NCBI GenBank assembly: GCA_040905265.1 | Contig: JBBDRW010000171.1 | Coordinates: forward strand, 1-16,576 | Source: JBBDRW01 sp040905265 | Lineage (GTDB): Bacteria > Bacteroidota > Rhodothermia > Balneolales > Balneolaceae | Direction of reading: 5' to 3' | DNA length: 16,576 nt | In this document: positions 6,803-14,886 of the stretch, piece by piece | Layout: every line of letters starts with the position of its first letter | How positions within the stretch are numbered: the first letter of the stretch is position 1 | The notes under the pieces: model-generated | The model's input: the letters and a program-made list of their open reading frames with translations, nothing else | Told to the model about the DNA's origin: nothing | The model's database searches: none | Made by a program: the position numbers and the translations under genes

Positions 6803-7351
6803 CTACTCCACTTCCCGCCGGCGGATCATGGCGCGAATCCAGATAATTCCGATTGCGACAAACGGAAGGGCATAGATCACCAGGCCGATCGGCCCGATGG
6901 TGCCATCGGGTGTTGCTTCTACTTCTGAGAGAAGTTCCCCTTCCCAGCCTGGCCCCTCCAGGATCACACGTACATTCCACATCTCCCCCTGGTCGAATTC
7001 AACCTCAGCATAGTACCGGGCTCCGTAACGGACAAACTGGGATTCGGCAGAATAGACGCGTTCCTCCAGCCGTCCTGACTGTGGCTCTACGCCGATCTCT
7101 ACGGTGGTAATCTCCGGCGTTTCATCTCCTGAAACCGGTTCGAATACAACAAAGAATGTACCGATGCCGATATCCGGGTCGGTCCATACGGATACCAGAA
7201 ACGGCCCGATTACTTCGTCTATGATGATGGGAAACGGAGGCCCTTCATGCGCTTCGGTTTTTGGTGGAAACAGGGCCAGAAAGATTGCGAGAAGGAGGAT
7301 ATTCACCCATCTTCTCGGTTCATAAACAGAAGTAAGACTCTTCGTTATCAT
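6803..7351 (-). CDS. Envelope protein with signal peptide and C-terminal membrane anchor, family unnamed
   Basis: A 182-residue protein with a basic start, a hydrophobic signal segment (VNILLLAIFLALF) and a likely cut before AHEGPP. About 110 residues of beta-rich periplasmic domain follow, starting HEGPPFPIIIDEVIGPFLVS then VWTDPDIGIGTFFVVFEP. A C-terminal membrane helix (IGLVIYALPFVAIGIIWI) ends in RAMIRRREVE. I do not know a named function for this family. It is the last gene of a leftward set with the polyferredoxin (65 bp upstream), a FixH/YtkA-like lipoprotein and a His-rich membrane protein, which suggests an accessory subunit or metallochaperone partner in the same membrane complex. 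If the upstream ATG is too long, a start nearer VNILLL is possible. The gene itself is well supported. Confidence 0.8.
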   Translation of the reverse strand: MITKSLTSVYEPRRWVNILLLAIFLALFPPKTEAHEGPPFPIIIDEVIGPFLVSVWTDPDIGIGTFFVVFEPVSGDETPEITTVEIGVEPQSGRLEERVYSAESQFVRYGARYYAEVEFDQGEMWNVRVILEGPGWEGELLSEVEATPDGTIGPIGLVIYALPFVAIGIIWIRAMIRRREVE

Positions 7352-7416
7352 ATCAGATCATCAGGATATAGTATATGTAGGTCAGGTATATAAAATCGTT
7401 GTAGCAAAAACTCCGG

Positions 7417-8871
7417 CTATCCACCGAGAAACGTTCCTCTCATCTCCATGGGTTGATTCAGCAGCCACACGGCCGCACTGCATAACAAGAGAAAAAGGAG
7501 CGCCCAGGGGATCAATGCCTGCCATCTGCGGGAAGGGTACTCTCTGGCTGAAATCCGGTATGCTGCCAGCAGTGAACCCAGAAGCCCCAGCCCCAGAAAG
7601 CCGAGTTCAAGAGGATAGACCAGCCCGGCCGGCAGCCCGGAGAGTTGCCACATCGGGTCGCCCAGGAACCCGACTCCCCACTGTGCCGCTGTACTCTGTA
7701 TAACGGGGATTGCTGTCCATACACCCGTCAGGAAATGAAAGCTGTAGTGGGCAAGCCATACACTGAAACCAAAAGGAATCAACGCATAGGCATAACGCAT
7801 TGCGACCGGGAGCAGTTTCTCCCCGGACCCGGTCCAGGTTCTGGTGGCCCAGGCAGCCAGCCCCATCAACAGAACCGGTTCTACAACGATTGTCAGAAAA
7901 AAGAGGGTTCCCAGCACCGCGGCTTCGGATGTGGTTTGAAGGGTACCGGCAAGCCACTCCTGTACGGTGTAGACCGGGCTGACCATTCCGAATGCGTTTA
8001 GCAGCGCTCCGAATGTGAAGATCAACGCCAGTACGGAGATGTCATTCCGGTTGGAAAACCGGCCGATTCCGGACCGCCGCTCATCGGTCCAGAGTTCACT
8101 GCCGGGCAGCCGGGTGGACATTTCGATATTGTCATGAGGGCAGGCGTACACACAATCCAGGCAAAAGGTGCAATCCATATTACCGCTCTTTTGCGGCTGG
8201 AACAGCGCCAGCTCACATCCTCTTTGTACGATGTCCCACTGGTTCTCTTTGTCTCGTGTTCCCTTTATGCAATCTTTCGTGGTACAACTCGCGCAGATAT
8301 CGGTGTCCGTAACCCGTACCTCCAGCGGGGAGACGGTGGAGGAGATAAAATTAAACTGGCCGATCGGGCAGATATATTTGCAGAACGATGCGTTTTTAAA
8401 AAACACATCGACCAGGAGAGCGGTGGCGAAATAGGCAATGATCAGCCAGGCGGTCCACCAGGGGGACCCCCAGAGGTCAAAAAGTTCATATGAGAACAGC
8501 ACCAGTACAAACAGGCCGATCGAGAGCCATTTGTTCCGCAGCCAGACCGGCCAGTTGGCGACGGGACGGGAGAATTTTCGAGCCAGCTCCCTGGGGAGCA
8601 GAAACGGACAGGCCATGCAGAAAAAATTACCGGCGACCAGCAGGATCAGGACCAGAATTCCACGGTAATGGACCCATGTGAAGAGTGTGGAGAGGTTTCT
8701 CGGGGCCAGTTGCGGGCCGAACAGCCCGTGCAGGATCATCAGGACGGCAACTATCAGCATGATGCTCTGCATGACGATCCTGGAGTACGGCCAGCGCAGA
8801 AAACGACCTATAACCGGGAGGTGCAGCAGGTCGATGGCATCGCTTGGTTTCTGTCTGGTCTCTGTACTCAT
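7417..8871 (-). CDS. Membrane polyferredoxin, NapH/NosR/CcoG-like 4Fe-4S protein
   Basis: A 484-residue integral membrane iron-sulfur protein. Three or four membrane helices in the first 160 residues carry CMACP (Cys85, Cys88) and CKYICPIGQF (Cys164, Cys168), both hallmarks of the NapH/NosR/CcoG(FixG) superfamily. A cytoplasmic ferredoxin-like part has CxxCxxxxC (193, 196, 201), Cys219, and CTFCLDCVYACP (234, 237, 240, 244), enough ligands for two 4Fe-4S clusters. Five more helices follow, one with AHYSFHFLTG histidines. Relatives move electrons across the membrane to reduce periplasmic partners or copper (CcoG) or feed reductases. This one is longer than CcoG or NapH at its C-terminus and sits with a FixH/YtkA-like lipoprotein, so copper or redox handling is an inference. 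No strong ribosome site precedes the ATG. Confidence 0.9.
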   Translation of the reverse strand: MSTETRQKPSDAIDLLHLPVIGRFLRWPYSRIVMQSIMLIVAVLMILHGLFGPQLAPRNLSTLFTWVHYRGILVLILLVAGNFFCMACPFLLPRELARKFSRPVANWPVWLRNKWLSIGLFVLVLFSYELFDLWGSPWWTAWLIIAYFATALLVDVFFKNASFCKYICPIGQFNFISSTVSPLEVRVTDTDICASCTTKDCIKGTRDKENQWDIVQRGCELALFQPQKSGNMDCTFCLDCVYACPHDNIEMSTRLPGSELWTDERRSGIGRFSNRNDISVLALIFTFGALLNAFGMVSPVYTVQEWLAGTLQTTSEAAVLGTLFFLTIVVEPVLLMGLAAWATRTWTGSGEKLLPVAMRYAYALIPFGFSVWLAHYSFHFLTGVWTAIPVIQSTAAQWGVGFLGDPMWQLSGLPAGLVYPLELGFLGLGLLGSLLAAYRISAREYPSRRWQALIPWALLFLLLCSAAVWLLNQPMEMRGTFLGG

Positions 8872-8980
8872 TCTGTCATCACTGCTATGGCATTCCTGAA
8901 GCCTTTGAATTCACCGGCGGATTGTTCAAGCTCTGGTGTCCTGTCACCGATACTCTTTCGGGGCCAAGGCTCGATATTTT

Positions 8981-8997
8981 ACCCATATTGTATGGGT
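8981..8997. promoter_or_regulatory. 17-bp perfect palindrome between the lipoprotein and polyferredoxin genes
   Basis: ACCCATA-TTG-TATGGGT is a perfect 7-bp inverted repeat with a 3-base centre. It sits in the 153-bp gap upstream of the polyferredoxin gene, in an otherwise featureless stretch. The gap is long for genes in one operon, so an internal promoter with an operator is possible. The form recalls metal-regulator operators in general; no specific regulator can be assigned. A small mRNA hairpin is the alternative. Confidence 0.4.
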
Positions 8998-9024
8998 GTC
9001 AGAACACCTGGCCAAAAGGCTCCA

Positions 9025-9465
9025 TTATTGTGTTCGGACTCCGGAGATGTCTATCTGCCGTTCGATAACCATTTCATCTGGCAGTTTCATCTGCAAGAGA
9101 ATAAACCAATCTCCAGCCATTGTAAACTCAAACCGGGCCTCATATTCTCCCGAGGCCACCTCTTCGGCGGTAGACAGGACCGGCTGCATGCCGGGGTGAG
9201 ACATGTTTCCTTCCAGTTCAATCTCGGCGCCGGTAACAGCTTCTCCCGTACTGTCCGACAGGGCAATATGGAGGGTGGACATTCCCGTAACGGGTGGATC
9301 CGGGTCCAGTTCCCACTGAACCTGGATTCCGGAAGAGTCTTCATTGGATACCTGGCAGCCGGTAATCGCAACGCTGATTGCGAGCAACAGGATTACGGTA
9401 CAGGACAGTACTCCATAGACTGGCTGCCGGAGAAGCTTCTGCGTTACACCGGGAATGGGAACCAT
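9025..9465 (-). CDS. FixH/YtkA-like periplasmic lipoprotein
   Basis: A 146-residue predicted lipoprotein. The signal peptide ends in LAISVAITGC, a lipobox with Cys37 as the lipid-modified residue. The mature part is a small beta-sandwich resembling YtkA-like/FixH domains: PVTGMSTLHIALSDSTGEAV, then TGAEIELEGNMSHPGMQPVL, then SGEYEARFEFTMAGDWFILL. The Met/His cluster MSHPGM looks like a copper-site motif of the kind seen in periplasmic copper proteins, an inference from residues only. FixH relatives accompany FixG/CcoG in cbb3 oxidase assembly, and here the polyferredoxin gene lies 153 bp downstream. The gene starts 27 bp after the stop of the His-rich membrane protein gene. The family call is moderately sure. 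Confidence 0.8.
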   Translation of the reverse strand: MVPIPGVTQKLLRQPVYGVLSCTVILLLAISVAITGCQVSNEDSSGIQVQWELDPDPPVTGMSTLHIALSDSTGEAVTGAEIELEGNMSHPGMQPVLSTAEEVASGEYEARFEFTMAGDWFILLQMKLPDEMVIERQIDISGVRTQ

Positions 9466-9492
9466 ACAAATGCCCCTGATTTCAGTTTAGAA

Positions 9493-10101
9493 TTACCCTT
9501 TGGACGATCTGGGATGAACCACACAGGAGCACTTGATGTTCGCCTCCTCTCCGGCTGGCGGAAACAGATGCAGGTACATGCCGATAATCATGGGTATAAA
9601 GACAATCGTATTGTAGATCAGGTGCAGTTCGACGCGGGGAATAACAAATTGAACGATACTGACCGGAACCGGCGAATTGGCCAGATTCTGGCCGATGATG
9701 GCCTGCCCCTGGAGCAGCGCGTGTTCGATATGATGCCAGAACTGAATCCAGAAGGATATCATCCACCAGGTATAGGCAGTGCCGGTAAACCCGGTCCGAA
9801 AAATCCAGATCCCGATCAGCATGATCAGCGCATAGCCGTAGTGCAGGATTTCAGACTGGAACATCCACGGGAACCAGTAACCGATGACACCCAGCGATTC
9901 AGGGAGAGGCCAGCCCAATACATAAATCTGATACGCCTGGACCAGATGTTCGGCCCAGTGGGCAAGTACAATAACCATAAATATCTGCAAGCCGCGTTCA
10001 TGCCAAACCGTATTGAGCGTTTCCATCCAATCCGAGTAGGATGTTCTTGTGTTGGGCAGAGCGGCGGCTGCCGATTCATTGGATACGTTTTCGTGTGCCA
10101 T
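9493..10101 (-). CDS. Histidine-rich polytopic membrane protein with C-terminal CxC, function unknown
   Basis: A 202-residue membrane protein with about five hydrophobic segments and many intramembrane histidines in repeated contexts: LAHWAEHLVQAYQIYVLGWP, EILHYGYALI, FWHHIEHALL, VELHLIYN and GMYLHLFPP. The two HxxEH-like motifs (HWAEH, HHIEH) and the ELH motif could bind metal or heme within the membrane. The C-terminus ends in KCSCVVHPRSSKG, a CxC near a His, as in metal-transfer tails. I do not recognise a named family. It is the first gene of the leftward set and is followed after 27 bp by the FixH/YtkA-like lipoprotein. A divergent porin gene starts 342 bp away. The role proposed here, metal or heme handling with the polyferredoxin, is inference. 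Confidence 0.8.
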   Translation of the reverse strand: MAHENVSNESAAAALPNTRTSYSDWMETLNTVWHERGLQIFMVIVLAHWAEHLVQAYQIYVLGWPLPESLGVIGYWFPWMFQSEILHYGYALIMLIGIWIFRTGFTGTAYTWWMISFWIQFWHHIEHALLQGQAIIGQNLANSPVPVSIVQFVIPRVELHLIYNTIVFIPMIIGMYLHLFPPAGEEANIKCSCVVHPRSSKG

Positions 10102-10443
10102 TGGAATGAGCCTTATCTACGTTACATGGTTTTATTGGAGGTTGTTGATTCCGGCTGACAACGCCCCAACGTGGTTTTTCGCTTCAGGATAATAGATGAA
10201 TTCATGGATAATAACAAGTGGGTGACATCAGAAATTTTTACTTGCTTCTTTTCCGTTTATTTCGCTCCTTTGCACATTCGTTCATTGTCTCCCTGTTTGA
10301 CGGTTCGTTGCGGGGCCTCTGAAAACCTTGACCCAGACACAATAGACCAGGGTTTTTGGCAGTCCTGGGGCGATTGTGCATGACAAGGCACCTTCATACA
10401 GCCGGGGAACAAATGAAACCATCCATCAACAGACTTTATTCCT
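10102..10443. other. Divergent intergenic region between the membrane-protein set and the porin
   Basis: This 342-bp gap should contain promoters for both directions. It is locally T-rich around 10230-10300. It has an imperfect inverted repeat AAAACCTTG (10322-10330) / CAGGGTTTT (10348-10356), one mismatch, which could be an operator. No gene with a credible start or domain was seen in it, and no textbook -35/-10 pair stands out. Confidence 0.5.
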
Positions 10444-11496
10444 ATGAAACTTGACCCATGTATACCAACCTCGCTTCAGGCCAGGCGTTCTGTACGGTTC
10501 CGTATGTCCGCTCTCGTTTGTCTTCTGGTACTGTTTGCACTTCCGCTGAACCGTCTTGAAGCGCAATCATCCACGGACGGGCCGTCCCCATCCTACCCGG
10601 AGTTGAAGCTTGCAGGATTTCTCCAGCAGCATTTTGTTCTCGATCAGACATCTGGTTCACCCGCCCGGTTCTCTATCTACCGCGCCCGCCTGGGAGTGAC
10701 GGGTTCCATTACCGATCGGGTTCGCGTCAACCTGATTGGCGGGTATGTAGAGCCACCGGACCGGACTCCGCGCCTGGTGAATGCGTTCATCGATTTCGAT
10801 ATCCATCCACTTCTTCAGGTACGTACGGGACAGTTTTTGTTGCCCTTTGGCCTGGAAGGCCCGGAGGTGATTGTATTCAACCCTGCGATTGAACGGACCA
10901 CGGCGATCCGGCGGCTGAACACTTTCGCCATGTTCCGGGATATCGGTGTGCAGGTGAGTGGCCGGCATTCAGGCTTCTCATACGCTGTCGCGGTGGTGAA
11001 CGGATCGGGTGCCAACCAGCCGGAACAGTTCAACCCGAAGGATGTTCTGGGCCGTCTCGGATGGAGCCCGGTGGACAATCTTGCAATCGGTGTTTCCGGA
11101 CATATCGGACAGTACCGGCCGATTCCCTCGTCCGACGCCCATGAGTCCCGGTTGCGTGCAGGGGTTGATGTGAGTTATCAGGGAGACCCTCTCTTTTTCC
11201 GGGGTGAATATATGGTTCGGGAGGACGGTCTGCCGGGTGGGAGAAGTCGAAACATGAAAGGCGCGTATCTGCTGGGCGGCTACAGATTCAGTGAAACCGT
11301 TGAAACCGTGGCCCGATATGAATTTTTCGATCCGGGTACCTCCTCTGATGACGATTCAGTAACAGGATTCCTGATGGGCGTTAACCTCTATGTGATCGGG
11401 AACACCCGGCTGTCTGTCAATTATGAGATTCGTGACGACCGGTTAAACCCGGACCTCGACAATGTGTTAACCCTGCAGATGCAGGTTGCGTTGTAG
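10444..11496 (+). CDS. Phosphate-selective porin O/P-like outer membrane protein
   Basis: A 350-residue outer-membrane beta-barrel. A basic N-terminus and a hydrophobic stretch (MSALVCLLVLFALPLNRLEA) form the signal peptide, with a likely cut near AQSS. The mature protein shows alternating amphipathic strands and OprO/OprP-like marks: PARFSIYRARLGVTGSITDR, then GQFLLPFGLEGPEV, FRDIGVQVSGR and AVVNGSGANQPEQFNPKD. Its final residues, LTLQMQVAL, are less aromatic than the usual BamA signal. Such porins pass anions or small oxyanions. The ATG at 10444 gives a long but usable signal peptide; the internal Met at 10504 is the alternative. It is divergent from the polyferredoxin set and may share its regulation. 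It converges with the GH28 gene 70 bp downstream; no strong terminator was seen between them. Confidence 0.88.
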   Translation: MKLDPCIPTSLQARRSVRFRMSALVCLLVLFALPLNRLEAQSSTDGPSPSYPELKLAGFLQQHFVLDQTSGSPARFSIYRARLGVTGSITDRVRVNLIGGYVEPPDRTPRLVNAFIDFDIHPLLQVRTGQFLLPFGLEGPEVIVFNPAIERTTAIRRLNTFAMFRDIGVQVSGRHSGFSYAVAVVNGSGANQPEQFNPKDVLGRLGWSPVDNLAIGVSGHIGQYRPIPSSDAHESRLRAGVDVSYQGDPLFFRGEYMVREDGLPGGRSRNMKGAYLLGGYRFSETVETVARYEFFDPGTSSDDDSVTGFLMGVNLYVIGNTRLSVNYEIRDDRLNPDLDNVLTLQMQVAL

Positions 11497-11566
11497 GGCG
11501 GACGCTATTCAATGTGTGTTTCGCTGTACGATGAATAACGTCAGCACAGTGTATTGACAAGCTCAA

Positions 11567-13135
11567 CTACCATATCTGAACGGCCGGTTCTTCTTGTACG
11601 ATCTCACCGGTCAATCCCTCCTCGAACGCCATGCCGGCGATCGGGTAGTCGTCGGTAAAGATAGCTCCGGTATATTCACCCCGGATGAGCATAGGAGGCA
11701 TCCCGGTGTTGTCTTTCAGGGTGACTCCTTCGAGCGTAAACTCATAGACATCATCCACAATCAGGGCGCGGGAAGCGGAACTTATGGATACGTTTCGGAA
11801 TGTCATATTCTTGGCCCGGGTGACCCTCGCCCCCGTTTCAGCGTTGACAACGGTAATGTCTTGCAGTGTGACGTTTTCCAGCCACTTTTCCGGCAGCCCC
11901 GTCAGTTCGATCGCAAGGGGGACCCCGTCGATCCGGATATTGCGGATATCAACATTCCGGATCAGCGGTGCCGGTCCGGTGGCCGTGGGGCCGGTATAGA
12001 AAGTATTCATGTTGATGCCGTGGTTATTGAGATCTTTCATTTCGATATCCCGGATATAGATATTCTCGATGATATTGCCCCGGCCGCGTTCGGTTTTGAA
12101 ACGGATGCCCCGGTCGGTCCCCTCGAAATAGGCGTCGTGAACATAGATGTCCCGGATACCTCCGGAGGTCTCGCTCCCGAATACGATGCCGCCGCTGCCT
12201 GTGGGGATATCACGCGCTTCAAAATTGCGTACCACGATCCGTTCGGTGGGAATACCGATCTGCAGGCCGTCTTCGTTAAACCCCGACTTCAAGACCACGG
12301 CGTCGTCACCGGTATTGAACCGGTTGTATTCGACCAGTACATCGCTGGAGGAGTCGAGTACCACCCCGTCCCCGTTCGGGGCGTCAAGACTGTTGACCGT
12401 AATGTTTCGCACGATTGCATCACGGCTGTAGACCAGGTGAATATTCCACATGGGGCTATCGTTCAGTGTGATTCCTTCAATCAGAATATGTTTTGATTTC
12501 CAGAAGACCACGAAGTTGGGCCTCATCCCTTCCATTCCGGCTCCTTTACCGAATTGGCGCTGGGAGAGAGGTGACTTCGCGGCGATACCCCGGGGTGCTC
12601 CCCCGAGCCCGTCCGCCCAGCTCCACCAGTGGTCTCCGTGTCCCTCCAGGGACCCACTGCCCGTTATCGCCACGTTTTCGACTTCCTGAGCATAGATGAG
12701 GGGAGAGTAGTTATAGGCTTCGACTCCTTCGTGGCGTTGGGGGACCACCGGCAGGTAGTCCGACTTGTCGCTGCTGAAATGAACCTCCGCTCCGTCGGCG
12801 AGAAAAAGATGGATATTGCTTTTGAGATGGATCGGGCCGGTCAGCCATTCTCCTTCCGGTATCAACACAACTCCTCCACCGGCATCGTGTGCCGCTTCTA
12901 TGGTTTGGTGGATCGGCCCGGTATTCTTAAACCCGGAGTCCTGATCCATCGGTATGGCACCGTAATCTCTGATATCGAATGTCGTGTCCGGAAAGACGGT
13001 CCGCTGAAGGTCAGCCATATCGAACGGGGCGTCTATCGGTATTATCTCTGCCGGAACCCCGGTGATTTGCGCTTCTGCAATTTCCAGGCTCAAAAAACAG
13101 GACAACAGGACACAACAACCAAACAACTGTTTCAT
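11567..13135 (-). CDS. Secreted GH28 polygalacturonase/rhamnogalacturonase-like glycoside hydrolase
   Basis: A 522-residue exported right-handed beta-helix enzyme acting on pectin. The start at 13135 has a GGAG ribosome site about 8 bases upstream and a clean signal peptide (MKQLFGCCVLLSCFLSLEIA, cut near AQ). A longer frame to 13192 would overlap the next gene. Family marks are FDIRDYGA near residue 53, the loop APNGDGVVLDSS (canonical NTDG, here NGDG 254-257), FNTGDDAVVLKSG (GDD 276-278), GSGGIVFGSETSGG (313-326) and GIRFKTERG (Arg345, Lys347). In the characterised fungal enzyme the equivalent residues are Asp180, Asp201, Asp202, His223, Arg256 and Lys258. All are kept here except the His of GHG, which is Ser314. 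It is therefore a divergent GH28, possibly with altered substrate. The downstream porin gene is convergent, and the FAD oxidoreductase gene ends 25 bp upstream. Confidence 0.9.
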   Translation of the reverse strand: MKQLFGCCVLLSCFLSLEIAEAQITGVPAEIIPIDAPFDMADLQRTVFPDTTFDIRDYGAIPMDQDSGFKNTGPIHQTIEAAHDAGGGVVLIPEGEWLTGPIHLKSNIHLFLADGAEVHFSSDKSDYLPVVPQRHEGVEAYNYSPLIYAQEVENVAITGSGSLEGHGDHWWSWADGLGGAPRGIAAKSPLSQRQFGKGAGMEGMRPNFVVFWKSKHILIEGITLNDSPMWNIHLVYSRDAIVRNITVNSLDAPNGDGVVLDSSSDVLVEYNRFNTGDDAVVLKSGFNEDGLQIGIPTERIVVRNFEARDIPTGSGGIVFGSETSGGIRDIYVHDAYFEGTDRGIRFKTERGRGNIIENIYIRDIEMKDLNNHGINMNTFYTGPTATGPAPLIRNVDIRNIRIDGVPLAIELTGLPEKWLENVTLQDITVVNAETGARVTRAKNMTFRNVSISSASRALIVDDVYEFTLEGVTLKDNTGMPPMLIRGEYTGAIFTDDYPIAGMAFEEGLTGEIVQEEPAVQIW

Positions 13136-13160
13136 TTTAAATCTCCGTTTACTTTCGGTT

Positions 13161-14768
13161 TCAAGGCCTCGTAGTTCCACCATGAGGTTCACTAGCCTGA
13201 TGGCGGGTCGATCCGCGGTTCCTGTGACTCACTGCCCTGGCACATTTCATGCCGTCGATAGCAGCCGAAACGATCCCTCCGGCGTACCCCGCCCCCTCTC
13301 CACAGGGGTAGAGCCCCTTTATACGGATATGCTCCAGAGTGGTTCGGTCTCTCGGGATGGTAACCGGTGAGGAGGTTCTCGTCTCCGGCGCATGGATGAC
13401 TGCATCCTCCGTCAGGTAGCCGCGCATCGCTTTCCCGATCTCTCTGAAGCCGTCCAGAAGGGTCTCATGAATCAACTCCGGCAGAACCGATCGGAGATCC
13501 ACGGACGTGATGCCGGGAGCGTAGGATGTGTTGGGGAGGTCAGCCGATACGGCTCCTTTCAGAAAGTCGGTCAGGCGCTGAGCCGGCGCTGTCTGTCGCC
13601 CTCCTCCCGCTTCGCAGGCTTTCTGTTCAATCTTTCTCTGGTACTGCATGGCCGCCAGCGGCCCGAATGGGCCGAACTCCCGGAAATCGTCCGGCCGAAG
13701 TTCCACTACGATGCCCGAATTGGCGGTAGAGCGGGCCCGGCGTGACGAGGACCAGCCGTTGGTGACCACTTCTCCGGGCGATGTGGCACAGGGAGCAATG
13801 ACGCCTCCAGGGCACATGCAGAAGGAGTAGACGCCCCGCCCTTTCACCTGCCGGCTGATATTATAGGGTGCAGGCGGCAGCCATTCACTTCGTACGTCGC
13901 AGTGATACTGGATCGAGTCGATCAGATTCTGGGGATGCTCTACCCGAACACCGATCGCCAGCGGTTTGAGTTCGATGTCAATTCCTTTGCGGTGAAGCAG
14001 TGTGAAGATGTCCCGTGCCGAATGTCCGGTCGAGAGAATGACACGGGACGCTTTGAAGGTGGCTCCTTCCGCTGTGGAAACCCCTTGTATCCGGTCTCCC
14101 GACACGAGCAGGTCGGTTACACGGGTATTGAAATGAATCTCCCCGCCGTGGCTGAGAATCCACTCCCGGATGGAGGCAATAATTGGCGGCAGTTTGTTAG
14201 TGCCGATATGCGGGTGTGCATCCACAAGAATATCACGGGTGGCTCCGAAGGCGACCAGCAGTTCGAGAATTCGCCTGACATCTCCCCTTTTTTTGGACCG
14301 GGTATAGAGTTTCCCGTCCGAATAGGTACCCGCTCCCCCCTCCCCGAAGCAGTAGTTGGAGTCTTCGTTGACGGTATGTTCGGTGTTGATCTTTTTCAGG
14401 TCAGAAATGCGTTTCCGTACATCCTTGCCGCGTTCCAGGATGACCGGTTTCAGGCCGGATTCGATGAGCTGTATCGCGGCAAAAAGACCGGCCGGCCCGG
14501 CCCCGATGATGATCACTTCCTGTGCGAGGCTTACATTGATTCCCTCCGGAGGTTGTACCGGCTCATCTCTGAACTCCTCCCGGAGCCAGATCCGGACCCG
14601 AAGCTGAATCACGACGTTTTTTTGGCGTGCATCGATGGAACGGCGCAGGATCTCCAGATGGCGGATCTCATGCAGCGGAATCTGTTCGGTGGATGCGACA
14701 AATGCTTTCAGAGAATCCTCCTCTCCGGCAACTTCCGGTGCGACCCGTATATTCAGCTCTTTTCTCAT
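13161..14768 (-). CDS. FAD/NAD(P)-dependent oxidoreductase, COG2509-type
   Basis: A 535-residue flavoprotein of the uncharacterised FAD-dependent dehydrogenase group. Residues 1-75 form a small N-terminal domain with HEIRHLEILRRSIDARQ, then VVIQLRVRIW. The Rossmann FAD-binding motif follows: VIIIGAGPAGLFAAIQLIES (85-104), then ILERGKDV. The group signature CFGEGGAGTYSDGKLYTR is at about 140-157. A conserved HPHIGTNKLPP and a C-terminal LYPCGEGAGYAGGIVSAAID close the cofactor site. No substrate is established for the family. The length is normal. The ATG has an AAAGG almost adjacent to it, a close but plausible ribosome site. Its stop lies 25 bp before the GH28 start, so the two may be cotranscribed, though no shared pathway is evident. 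The last ~20 residues are polar and unconserved. Confidence 0.92.
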   Translation of the reverse strand: MRKELNIRVAPEVAGEEDSLKAFVASTEQIPLHEIRHLEILRRSIDARQKNVVIQLRVRIWLREEFRDEPVQPPEGINVSLAQEVIIIGAGPAGLFAAIQLIESGLKPVILERGKDVRKRISDLKKINTEHTVNEDSNYCFGEGGAGTYSDGKLYTRSKKRGDVRRILELLVAFGATRDILVDAHPHIGTNKLPPIIASIREWILSHGGEIHFNTRVTDLLVSGDRIQGVSTAEGATFKASRVILSTGHSARDIFTLLHRKGIDIELKPLAIGVRVEHPQNLIDSIQYHCDVRSEWLPPAPYNISRQVKGRGVYSFCMCPGGVIAPCATSPGEVVTNGWSSSRRARSTANSGIVVELRPDDFREFGPFGPLAAMQYQRKIEQKACEAGGGRQTAPAQRLTDFLKGAVSADLPNTSYAPGITSVDLRSVLPELIHETLLDGFREIGKAMRGYLTEDAVIHAPETRTSSPVTIPRDRTTLEHIRIKGLYPCGEGAGYAGGIVSAAIDGMKCARAVSHRNRGSTRHQASEPHGGTTRP

Positions 14769-14886
14769 GCCTTTCTTGGAGCCTTTGTAAAACCAGGATT
14801 TTTGTTCAATATCTTCGTTATCAGGATTTTAAAAGCCTTCTTTTTTTACCTGGAAAGTAGGAAGAAGCGGGGAAAGGGGTGCGGAT

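Noticed and set aside
7417..9465. A standard fixGHIS/cbb3 oxidase assembly operon.
   Set aside because: The FixG-like and FixH-like genes recall it, but no FixI copper ATPase, FixS or oxidase subunit is present, the order is reversed, and two unrelated membrane proteins flank them.
8668..10158. A 496-codon open frame on the plus strand.
   Set aside because: It is antisense to the polyferredoxin start, the FixH/YtkA-like lipoprotein and the His-rich membrane protein, all of which have recognisable motifs and signal or membrane features. The plus-strand product has no domain.
11594..12496. A 300-codon open frame on the plus strand.
   Set aside because: It is antisense to the GH28 gene, whose catalytic motifs are clear; the plus product is Asp/Val-rich shadow sequence.
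13136..13192. A longer N-terminus for the GH28 gene.
   Set aside because: It would overlap the flavoprotein gene and bury the signal peptide. The Met at 13135 has a proper GGAG site and a standard signal peptide.
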